Below are positions 46,234 to 53,479 of a stretch of 64,000 nt of DNA, piece after piece. Under the pieces are notes generated by a model. It did not search any database and was not told the DNA's origin. It saw only the letters and a list, made by a program, of their open reading frames with translations. This DNA comes from Ktedonobacteria bacterium brp13 (lineage in GTDB: Bacteria > Chloroflexota > Ktedonobacteria > Ktedonobacterales > Ktedonobacteraceae), in the NCBI GenBank assembly GCA_015099395.1, contig AP024096.1, positions 5,807,485 to 5,871,484 on the forward strand, written 5' to 3'. The position numbers and the translations under genes were made by a program. Within the stretch, counting starts at the first letter, position 1; every line of letters begins with the position of its first letter.

Positions 46234-46245
46234 TTTTCATGAAAA
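46234..46245. promoter_or_regulatory. Candidate LacI-type operator between divergent genes
   Basis: The perfect palindrome TTTTCATGAAAA is centred 149 bp before the dehydrogenase start. Near-repeats of TTTCAT occur nearby (46222-46227, 46431-46436, 46443-46448). The 46091-46472 space holds no gene and must contain both promoters. Confidence 0.45.
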
Positions 46246-46472
46246 TAGCATAGTTTTTTGGGAATGTCAAGAGATTATTGACAGCGTATTAAAAACGTTG
46301 TATGCTTCTTCTATAAAGATCTGAAAAAATCTAAAAAAAGCATACATATGTGCTTTTGGGGCGCTGTACATGCAAATTTGGCAGTAATAGATCATATCCT
46401 GTTGCCTTACATGATGAAATTAATGTCATTCATTTCATAATTATTTCATTATACTTTGAGAAAGATAAGTAT

Positions 46473-47597
46473 ATGAGATCACAGAGGTCAAACCGGCATT
46501 CGACGGTGATAGATGTAGCGAAAAAAGCAGGTGTTTCGCCTGCTACTGTCTCTCGTGTCCTCAATAACAGTGTCCCTGTGAGTGGCGATACCAGGGATCG
46601 TGTCTTTGCCGCTGTTGCAGAGCTGGGCTATAAACATGGGGATGCCCAGTTGCAAGGTGGCACTGAGACAAGAATTATTGCGTTACTGATTACAGATATT
46701 CTCAATCCCTTTTTCCCGGAAGTTGTGCGCGGTGTGACCGATGAGGCGGAGATACATGGACTTGCCTCTCTCCTCTATCATACAGCCGAAGATCCACTCC
46801 ATGAGAAAAGGATTCTACAAAAGCTGGTGAATAGACAGATTGATGGGATTATCGTCTGTGCCTCTCGTATTTTAAATGATGATTTGATCGCTTTGCATGA
46901 ACAACATGGCATTCCGATCGTTGTGATCAATAGGCGCGTTCTCCATTCAATGATACCCAGCATCTTTGTCGACTTCGAAGATGCTGCCTATCGCTCAGCA
47001 CAACATTTGCTCACTCTTCGCCATACACGCCTTGCCTACTTGGCCGGACATGAGTACTCCGAATCGTCTCGTGATCGCAAACGCGGTATCGAGCGTGCAC
47101 TGCAAGAGGTTGGATTGCCTTTCCCATCCGAGTTGTGCCCCGGTAGCTTTCCCAGCCTGGAAGGGGGCTTCCAGGCGATGACAACGCTGCTGGCTCTACC
47201 CGCAACCAGTCGCCCTACTGGCATCATTGCTTATAACGATCTCATGGCTCTGGGCGCGCTACATGCTATTCGCACCCAGCATTTACAGGTTCCTGACGAT
47301 ATCTCCGTCGTTGGCTGCGATGGCATTACTATTGCCGCACACTCCAATCCACCGTTGACTACTATCGACCAACCAAAGTACCGCATGGGGCAGATCGCTA
47401 TGCAGATGCTCTATCGCATCATGAATAAACAATTCTCTTCTTCCGGTGGCTATACACAGATGGAAAGCCCGCTCATTATCCGCGAGTCGACAGGCCCATG
47501 TCCAGATGATTATCAAGGAGATATATTTAGTATCGCCTCAAAGCAGGAAGATTATATGGGACAACGGCGCAAGACAGCTGATATGTCAAGTTCTTGA
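46473..47597 (+). CDS. LacI-family transcriptional regulator
   Basis: The ATG at 46473 gives 374 residues. The N-terminal helix-turn-helix TVIDVAKKAGVSPATVSRVLNNSVPVSGDTRDRV and hinge helix are typical. A periplasmic-binding-protein-like sensor domain follows (IIALLITDILNPFFPEVVRGV, GIIAYNDLMALGAL, DISVVGCDG, PPLTTIDQP). The C-terminal 35 residues after LIIRESTGP are a tail outside the domain. It probably represses the divergent dehydrogenase gene in response to a sugar or sugar acid. A weak ribosome site (GAGAAAG) precedes it. Confidence 0.92.
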   Translation: MRSQRSNRHSTVIDVAKKAGVSPATVSRVLNNSVPVSGDTRDRVFAAVAELGYKHGDAQLQGGTETRIIALLITDILNPFFPEVVRGVTDEAEIHGLASLLYHTAEDPLHEKRILQKLVNRQIDGIIVCASRILNDDLIALHEQHGIPIVVINRRVLHSMIPSIFVDFEDAAYRSAQHLLTLRHTRLAYLAGHEYSESSRDRKRGIERALQEVGLPFPSELCPGSFPSLEGGFQAMTTLLALPATSRPTGIIAYNDLMALGALHAIRTQHLQVPDDISVVGCDGITIAAHSNPPLTTIDQPKYRMGQIAMQMLYRIMNKQFSSSGGYTQMESPLIIRESTGPCPDDYQGDIFSIASKQEDYMGQRRKTADMSSS

Positions 47598-47765
47598 TGC
47601 GCTCAGTTTATATCCTCCCTATGTTCCGAGGCTCTTCACGGTTCCGCAAAGAGCCTCACTCACTAACCTTCTGATCTCAACATTCCTCGTGGATGAAGGA
47701 TATAGCGATCCTGTACTCCAGCAGCTTCAAGAGGAAGTTGCTGACTCGCGATTTTCTGGTTTGGG

Positions 47766-48139
47766 GAATGAATAATGGAGATAGAGCGGATTTTCAAGCG
47801 TATGCATCATCTGAAACATTGACAGGTGTGACAGCTTGCGTTATCATCTCTCTATCTTTTAGGCAGTTATGCTCCCTGCGACATTTCTGCTTTGGGTCTG
47901 GAGAAGGCCATAACGAAAGATAGCAAGCCCGATTTTAACAGGCTTGCTATCTTATTATCTGCCAGAAGATAAAGAAATATTATGCGTTATAAGGATTGTT
48001 TGGAAGCAAAAGCAATACTGAAATACTCCCACGGTCCGATGCCATAATCTTCTTGACTCGATAAAAACAAGATAGCATATACAACGTAAAAAGTCAAATA
48101 TGCAAACATATAACTGAATAGATTCCTATCTTCCTATTT
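47766..48139 (+). repeat. 374-bp duplicated intergenic segment, copy 1
   Basis: By eye it is identical to 56850-57223, the region upstream of the NYN-like gene, at a constant offset of 9084. It includes a terminator-like hairpin (AAGATAGCAAGCC ... GGCTTGCTATCTT, 47917-47953). No reading frame in it is convincing. Confidence 0.88.
47917..47955 (+). terminator. Terminator-like hairpin in duplicated segment
   Basis: A 13-bp perfect stem AAGATAGCAAGCC/GGCTTGCTATCTT with an 11-base loop, followed by ATTAT. The twin lies at 57001-57037. Confidence 0.7.
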
Positions 48140-48587
48140 CGATCTTGTGGTTGTTCTGAATGCGTTGCAGGAGAAGGCGCGCCAGCAGTTCTATATTCAA
48201 TGGGAGGCCGTTTCTGGCAAACTGATCGATCATTACGAGGGTCACGATAAGTGGGTGAACGCGGTCACCTGGTCGCCAGATGGGAAGTTGCTGGCATCCG
48301 CATCGGGCGACCAGACTGTACGGATCTGGGAGGCGACCTCTGGTAAGTTAGTGCGGCGCTATGAAGGCCATTCCGCATCGGTGAATGCGGTAAGCTGGTT
48401 GCCGGACGGGAAGTTACTGGCCTCTGCAAGCTATGATCAGACCGTCCAGGTGTGGAGCGCAACCGCTGGTCGGGCTCTTCTGATCTATCAAGCGCATCAA
48501 ACGCCGGTTTTTGCCGTAGCATGGTCCTCTGAAGGCTCGCAGATAGTCTCTGCAAGCTACAATGTGCATATCTGGCAAGTCTCATGA
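48140..48587 (+). pseudogene. Chimeric WD40 fragment joined to the 5' end of the NYN-like gene
   Basis: Bases 48140-48200 match 57365-57425, inside the NYN-like gene (residues VVLNALQEKARQQFYIQ). At 48201 the sequence switches to blade 3/4 of the kinase WD40 domain (43816 onward), lacking one 126-bp blade relative to it. The frame stays open to the stop, giving a possible 146-residue peptide from GTG at 48147 but with only about 3.5 blades and no kinase. A non-functional recombination product is most likely. Confidence 0.8.
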
Positions 48588-48626
48588 CTCGTAAAGGGAA
48601 TAGTAGTAATGGTAGTTCGCCTGCTC

Positions 48627-49451
48627 TTAATGCGGTACGCGCAGGCGAGCTACCAGCACAGGTGGGATTTCACTGTAGTTGGCCCAGCCGAGTGCGCGGT
48701 TTAGTGTTGAGCCATCTTGCGGATGATTGAAGGCAGGCTCTTCGAGACCGTCCATGACGAGGCCAGCGCGGAAACAGGCGTTAAAGAGGACGTGCAGAGG
48801 ACGATCAAAATAATATTGGGAGGCCGGTTGACCGATGATGCCGATCCCTTTCTGCGGAGTCTGGTGCAGGTAGGTTGTGACTTTGACGCTATGGGTTGTG
48901 ACGACTTCGCCGTTGACTGTGGCTTCTTCGGCACTTACTGCCGTACCAGTTGTATTAAAGCATGGATGGCAGAGCGCAAAGACGAAGCGACCACCGGGCT
49001 TAAGGACCTGTCGCACGCCACGCATCAGAGGATCGATCTCGGCCATATCCATGATTGCCATATTGCAGATAGCGGCATCGAAGCGCTGCGTACCAAAGGC
49101 GACGATCTGTTCCTCCTGTGTCGCATCGACAAGATGGTATGCAATCTGGTCATCGTATGCGGTCTTGCGTGCACGGGCGTGTTCGAGGAATTGTGCGCTA
49201 AAGTCCGTAGCAGTGACGAGGGCTCCCAACTGTGCCATACGGCGCGTAAAGACGCCATTGCCGCACGCAATTTCAAGGACCTGTTCGTCTGCTTGCAGCG
49301 CGAGCAGACGCTCACACGCAGGTGCGATGAGAATACGCTGGAAGTCATTCCCCTCACCCATCTTCTCATCCCAGAACGCAGCATTCTGATCCCAGATAGC
49401 GCGTACCTCCTCATTCAGATCAACTGCCGGCGTATTGTTTTCCGTAACCAT
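48627..49451 (-). CDS. Class I SAM-dependent methyltransferase
   Basis: The start at 49451 (MVTENNTPAVDLNEEVRAIWDQNAAFWDEKMGEG) has AAGGGAG upstream and gives 274 residues. SAM motif I is VLEIACGNGVFTRRMAQLG, post-I Asp is in VTATDFS, and FDAAICNMAIMDM and VLKPGGRFVFALCHPCF are motifs IV-VI. The C-terminal part (FFDRPLHVLF-type YYFDRPLHVLFNACFRAGL) is typical of Methyltransf_11 proteins of unknown substrate. A truncated copy lies at 44423-44787. The duplication includes the adjacent WD40 3' end, so the copied block was WD40-methyltransferase. Confidence 0.9.
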   Translation of the reverse strand: MVTENNTPAVDLNEEVRAIWDQNAAFWDEKMGEGNDFQRILIAPACERLLALQADEQVLEIACGNGVFTRRMAQLGALVTATDFSAQFLEHARARKTAYDDQIAYHLVDATQEEQIVAFGTQRFDAAICNMAIMDMAEIDPLMRGVRQVLKPGGRFVFALCHPCFNTTGTAVSAEEATVNGEVVTTHSVKVTTYLHQTPQKGIGIIGQPASQYYFDRPLHVLFNACFRAGLVMDGLEEPAFNHPQDGSTLNRALGWANYSEIPPVLVARLRVPH

Positions 49452-49592
49452 TATAGAAATCTCCCTTTCTTCAAATCTTGTATCAGTGGTAGATGATACC
49501 ACTACAGTGTGTGCCCATAAAATAGTGAGCTTTAATAGAGACGACACAAAGTTAGCATATTCATAAGAGAGTTTCAGGAGGTACTCAGTTAT

Positions 49593-50087
49593 ATGATTAC
49601 GGTTCACCGCGTCAAAGCAGAAGAACTTCTACAAGTGAAAGAGCTATTAAGCGCTACCTGGATTGATACCTACGGGCATTTTCTGTCTGAGCGTACCATT
49701 CAGAAAGTTACCGCTGTATGGCACCATCCAGACGCCTTACAGGCCCAGGCAAAAGATCCTACAATCTACTTTGGCGTTGCGAAGGATGAAACCGACAAAA
49801 TTGTAGGACTTGTTACCGTACAGAAAGTCGATGCACACACACTTTTTATGGCGAGACTCTATGTTCACCCTCAGTATCAGCGGCAAGGGATAGGTGGACA
49901 ACTTATGAGCACAGCCATACATGCCTTCCCTGGTATGCAAAAGCTACAACTTGAAGTCGAGGAACAGAACCAGAAAGGACTCACCTTTTATGTAAAGCAA
50001 GGGTTTCAGCGCCTGCGAGTGCAACAAGAAGAAATCGAAGGGGAACTGCTTCATAGCATCCTGATGGAAAAAGAAATTGGATCGTGA
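49593..50087 (+). CDS. GNAT-family N-acetyltransferase
   Basis: The 164 residues match a compact GNAT fold. The acetyl-CoA pyrophosphate loop is RLYVHPQYQRQGIGGQLM (Q/RxxGxG/A), followed by KLQLEVEEQNQKGLTFYVKQGFQRLR, the family's C-terminal motif B. CAGGAGG lies ten bases before the ATG. The acceptor, protein, amine or antibiotic, cannot be named. It is divergent from the methyltransferase and convergent with the first NB-ARC/TPR gene. Confidence 0.9.
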   Translation: MITVHRVKAEELLQVKELLSATWIDTYGHFLSERTIQKVTAVWHHPDALQAQAKDPTIYFGVAKDETDKIVGLVTVQKVDAHTLFMARLYVHPQYQRQGIGGQLMSTAIHAFPGMQKLQLEVEEQNQKGLTFYVKQGFQRLRVQQEEIEGELLHSILMEKEIGS

Positions 50088-50116
50088 GTAGTTCCTCAAT
50101 GAACCAGTGAAGTGGC

Positions 50117-52750
50117 TCAATTTGTATCATGTTCTAGTATCTTTAGTAGCGTAACATAATTCTTGTAAACATTCTGCGTTATGGGATGGGTAGCACCCCA
50201 TTGCTGATCGTAAATGGCCAGGGCACGTTTCAGCAATGGCTCGGCTTCAGCAAATTTGCTCTGCTCATAATAGAGTGCCGCCAGATTGTTGAGGCTGGTT
50301 GCCGTGTCGGGATGCGTGGCACCCAACTGCTGTTCTCGGATGGTCAAAGCTCGCTGGAACAATAGTTCTGCTTCAACGTATTTGCTTTGCATGTGATAGA
50401 GTGTCGCCAGATTGTTGAGGCTGGTTGCCGTGTCGGGATGGTCGGGCCCTAATTGCTGCTCGTAGATTGCCAGGGCACGCTTCAACAAAGGTTCTGCTTC
50501 AGCGTATTTGCCTTGTGCGTGATTGAGCTGCGCCAGATCGTTGAGGCTGGTTGCCGTGTCAGGATGATCGGGCCCTAATTGCTGCTCGTAGATTGCCAGG
50601 GCACGCTTCAACAAAGGCTCGGCTTCAGCGTATTTGCCTTGTGCGTGATAAAGTTGCGCCAGATTGTTGAAGCTGGTTGCCGTATCAGGATGATCGGACC
50701 CTAATTGCTGCTCTCTGATTGCCAGGGCGCGCTTCAACAAAGGTTCTGCCTCAGCGTATTTGCCCTGCGTACGATAGAGTGCTGCCAGATTATTGAGGCT
50801 GGTTGCCGTGTCAGGATGCAGTGCCTCCAGTTGCTGCTCGCGGATTGCCAGGGCACGCTTCAACAAAGGTTCTGCCTCAGCGTATTTGCTCTGCGTACGA
50901 TAGAGATCTGCCAGATTGTTGAGGCTGGTTGCCGTGTCGGGGTGATCGGTCCCCCGTTGCTGCTCGCGGATTGCCAGGGCGCGCAGGTACAGAGGTTCGG
51001 CTTCGACATACTTACCCTGTGCGTGATAGAGTGCCGCCAGATTGTTGAGGCTGGTTGCCGTGTCGGGATGATCGGTCCCCAGTTGCTGCTCTCTGATTGC
51101 CAAGGCGCGCAGGTACAGAGGTTCTGCCTCAGCGTATTTGCCCTGTTCATAATAGAGTCCAGCCAGATTGTTGAGGTTGGTTGCAGTGTCTGGATGATCG
51201 GACCTCAATTGCTGCTCTCTGATTGTCAGGGCGCGTTTCAACAGAGGTTCTGCCTCAGCGTATTTGCCCTGCGTACGATAGAGTGTTGCCAGATTGTTGA
51301 GACTGCTCGCCGTGTTAGGATGATCGGACCCTAATTGCTGCTCGTAGATCGCCAGGGCGCGCAGGTACAGAGGCTCGGCTTCGGCATACTTACCCTGTTT
51401 AGTAGTATCGATACCGACCTCATTAAAAAGGTGTGCAGCTCTGGGCAACTGTTCAGTCGTCAGGTAGTTGGCAGTAAGTAGATGTAGGACATGGGGTTGC
51501 CAGAGTGCCAGGGCGATTTGATCATAGGGATCATTCTGCTTAAAATGGGTTGCCAGAGTGCTTAAGAACCGTTTCTGCCAGGTGGTGATGAGGGTAGCTT
51601 CAGAGGAAGATGTGTCGTTGCCTTGGGACGAGAGATGTTTCATTGCAAAGGTATGCACGAGGGGGTGGCTGACTTCATAGCTCTGCTCAGGACGACGCAG
51701 CAGGCTGAGATTCACCAGGGCCCCCAGGGCTTGCCGTACCTGATGCATGGGAAGATTCAGGATAGGTTGGACCAGTTCCTGGGGAAATGGAGCCAGGGCG
51801 AACATGCCTGTGAGTGCGAGGAGCTGTTGTTCACGCGAGGAAAGGGAATCATAAGTATGCTGAAGTACGAGTTGGACACTGAGATATTGATGCTCGCCTT
51901 GAGAGAGCTCGGGCTGCTCTAACACGTGGAGACGATCCGCTTCAAACTGCTCCAGATATTCAGTTACCTCTTCCCCCCTTGAGGCAAGATAGCTGCCAAT
52001 GAGCTGTAAGGCCAGCGGATAGCCTCCAATTGCTTGCACTAGGCTTGCTACACTTTCCCGATCGGCAGCTCGTGATTGCGCTATTTTTTGCACGAGTGCG
52101 ATACCTTGTTCAAGTGAAAGGAGTTGTAGATCCAGGTAATGAGCCAGATTAGGAGCATCCGACTGACGACGCGAGATCACAATCACTACATTTCTACCAC
52201 CCAATTCCCATAGTGGAAGGGTATTTTCAAGGACTTCGACCCCATCAAAGACCAGCAGAGCGCGTCGACGGCTCAAAGCACGTAGCGTAACGCGGCGTGG
52301 ATCACCAACTGACTGTTCTCCAAAGACGCGTGCCAACTCCTCAAAGACGATGGAAAGCGAAGGAGAAGCATAGAAGGAGTGGTAGAAGACACCATCAGGG
52401 AAGCGCACTAACCCATCCTCTTGATCAATTAGTTGGTGGAGAGCCTCAGCGGCTAGAGCGGTCTTACCCATGCCACCAGGACCACAGATAGCAAGTGTAG
52501 TACCAGCAGTCCCATTCTTCATGTGTTGGAGTAGCCATGCAAGGTCCTCTTCACGGCCCACAAAGGATTGGGCACGCAGGGGCAACATCTGCGGCGGTAT
52601 CCAGGGTGTAGATGGCGTCGGGTAGTGCTGGTGGAGACCACCTTCGATATTATAGTTATAAGCATTGCCTGTGTTAGCGATCGCACTTTTCTTCATCTGT
52701 CCAAGGTACTGTGACGGTATTTGTGAGTCCTGTGGATTGGGTGTATCCAT
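50117..52750 (-). CDS. NLR-type NB-ARC/TPR receptor 1 with N-terminal amyloid-like motif
   Basis: From MDTPNPQ at 52750 (GAAGG upstream) there are 877 residues. Near the N-terminus is SAIANTGNAYNYNIEGG, the short motif also found in the preceding small protein. NB-ARC ATPase: SFVGREEDL, Walker A CGPGGMGKTAL, Walker B ALLVFDGVEVL, sensor VVIVISRRQSD and GGYPLALQLIGSYL. A winged-helix part follows, then ten 42-residue kinesin-light-chain-type TPRs (GKYAEAEPLLKRALAIREQQLG, DHPDTATSLNNLA). The gene starts 13 bp after the BELL-like gene, so the pair is an operon. Such proteins oligomerise on sensing a trigger through the TPRs. Repeats 3-8 are near-identical, showing recent expansion. Confidence 0.9.
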   Translation of the reverse strand: MDTPNPQDSQIPSQYLGQMKKSAIANTGNAYNYNIEGGLHQHYPTPSTPWIPPQMLPLRAQSFVGREEDLAWLLQHMKNGTAGTTLAICGPGGMGKTALAAEALHQLIDQEDGLVRFPDGVFYHSFYASPSLSIVFEELARVFGEQSVGDPRRVTLRALSRRRALLVFDGVEVLENTLPLWELGGRNVVIVISRRQSDAPNLAHYLDLQLLSLEQGIALVQKIAQSRAADRESVASLVQAIGGYPLALQLIGSYLASRGEEVTEYLEQFEADRLHVLEQPELSQGEHQYLSVQLVLQHTYDSLSSREQQLLALTGMFALAPFPQELVQPILNLPMHQVRQALGALVNLSLLRRPEQSYEVSHPLVHTFAMKHLSSQGNDTSSSEATLITTWQKRFLSTLATHFKQNDPYDQIALALWQPHVLHLLTANYLTTEQLPRAAHLFNEVGIDTTKQGKYAEAEPLYLRALAIYEQQLGSDHPNTASSLNNLATLYRTQGKYAEAEPLLKRALTIREQQLRSDHPDTATNLNNLAGLYYEQGKYAEAEPLYLRALAIREQQLGTDHPDTATSLNNLAALYHAQGKYVEAEPLYLRALAIREQQRGTDHPDTATSLNNLADLYRTQSKYAEAEPLLKRALAIREQQLEALHPDTATSLNNLAALYRTQGKYAEAEPLLKRALAIREQQLGSDHPDTATSFNNLAQLYHAQGKYAEAEPLLKRALAIYEQQLGPDHPDTATSLNDLAQLNHAQGKYAEAEPLLKRALAIYEQQLGPDHPDTATSLNNLATLYHMQSKYVEAELLFQRALTIREQQLGATHPDTATSLNNLAALYYEQSKFAEAEPLLKRALAIYDQQWGATHPITQNVYKNYVTLLKILEHDTN

Positions 52751-52763
52751 GCCTTCCATCTCT

Positions 52764-53165
52764 CTAGTGTTTCGTGTACTGATCACCTTGAATATTGTAG
52801 TTAGTGGCGTTACCAGTGTTGGAAACTGCACTGTTCTCTATGCGATGGATGATCTGGGACCCTGCAGGTGTCTGCTGGATCTGCTGAAGGAGGGTCCGCG
52901 CGAGTTCCAGAAGTTCAGGATCATGTGGAATCGGGGTCACCGTAATCTCTTCAACCAGCACTGCCTGTCGAGCCTGCGAGTTGGGGGAAGCCTCCAGTTC
53001 GGCCAGGGCCTGAGAGACCTTTGGATGCCGCGCTTTGATCTTCTCCATCAGGCGCGTTTTCAGCGCGGTATAGGCAGCGATGAGAGTAGCTTTAGTGGCA
53101 TCGGTAACACTACTGGTGACACCAGCACCGACAGCAGTGATCAGGGCAAGGCTGACTGGGTCCAT
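52764..53165 (-). CDS. Small BELL-like putative cell-death effector with C-terminal amyloid-like motif
   Basis: From MDPVSLALI at 53165 there are 133 residues; AAAGG precedes the ATG. A hydrophobic first helix (VSLALITAVGAGVTSSVTDATKATLIAAYTAL) leads to an amphipathic helical bundle (KTRLMEKIKARHPKVSQALAELE ... PELLELARTLLQQIQQ). The architecture suits the BELL domain described as a bacterial analogue of fungal HeLo pore-forming effectors. The last 25 residues hold SAVSNTGNATNYNIQGDQY, shared with both NLRs. By analogy, templated stacking of this motif by an activated NLR would trigger membrane damage. The assignment is from pattern and context; an intact BELL profile match was not tested. 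Confidence 0.72.
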   Translation of the reverse strand: MDPVSLALITAVGAGVTSSVTDATKATLIAAYTALKTRLMEKIKARHPKVSQALAELEASPNSQARQAVLVEEITVTPIPHDPELLELARTLLQQIQQTPAGSQIIHRIENSAVSNTGNATNYNIQGDQYTKH

Positions 53166-53479
53166 CTGCACTAACCTTTCTTTGAGTGAAGAAGTCTCCA
53201 GATATGTATCATAAGGAGTAGCTTCTTCAAATAGCGAAGAAATCACAAAGAGAGAGATGCTTTATAAGATCGAAAATATTGTATATTTATATCCTATCAT
53301 ACAAACGAGTCAAAATAGCAAAATTAGCTGGAGAAGCATCAGGAGTAGGCGGCATATCATGATTATCCTTTACTCGCCACCCCTTTATCATTGAGTAGAG
53401 ATAACGTTTGATTTTTCGACTCTGTGAAAAACAGGAGGAGCATTCTTCTTCACTGTCTGAAGAGATCAAAAGCCCTTTT
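53166..53479. other. Intergenic region before the BELL-like gene
   Basis: No gene is seen. It is AT-rich from 53230 to 53310 and presumably contains the promoter of the BELL/NLR1 operon, and the end of the NLR2 transcript. Confidence 0.4.

Noticed and set aside
47446..47923. Open frames overlapping and following the end of the LacI gene
   Set aside because: Out of frame with the regulator, no domain, and the second lies in the duplicated non-coding segment.
44788..49609. 16-bp match GATTACGGTTCACCGC at 44788-44803 and 49594-49609 as a recombination trace
   Set aside because: A 16-base match is expected about once by chance in 64 kb, and the flanks do not align.
50160..51420. Regular 126-bp direct repeats that could suggest a CRISPR-like array
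   Set aside because: They are in-frame codons of the TPR repeats in the NB-ARC protein, with no spacers.
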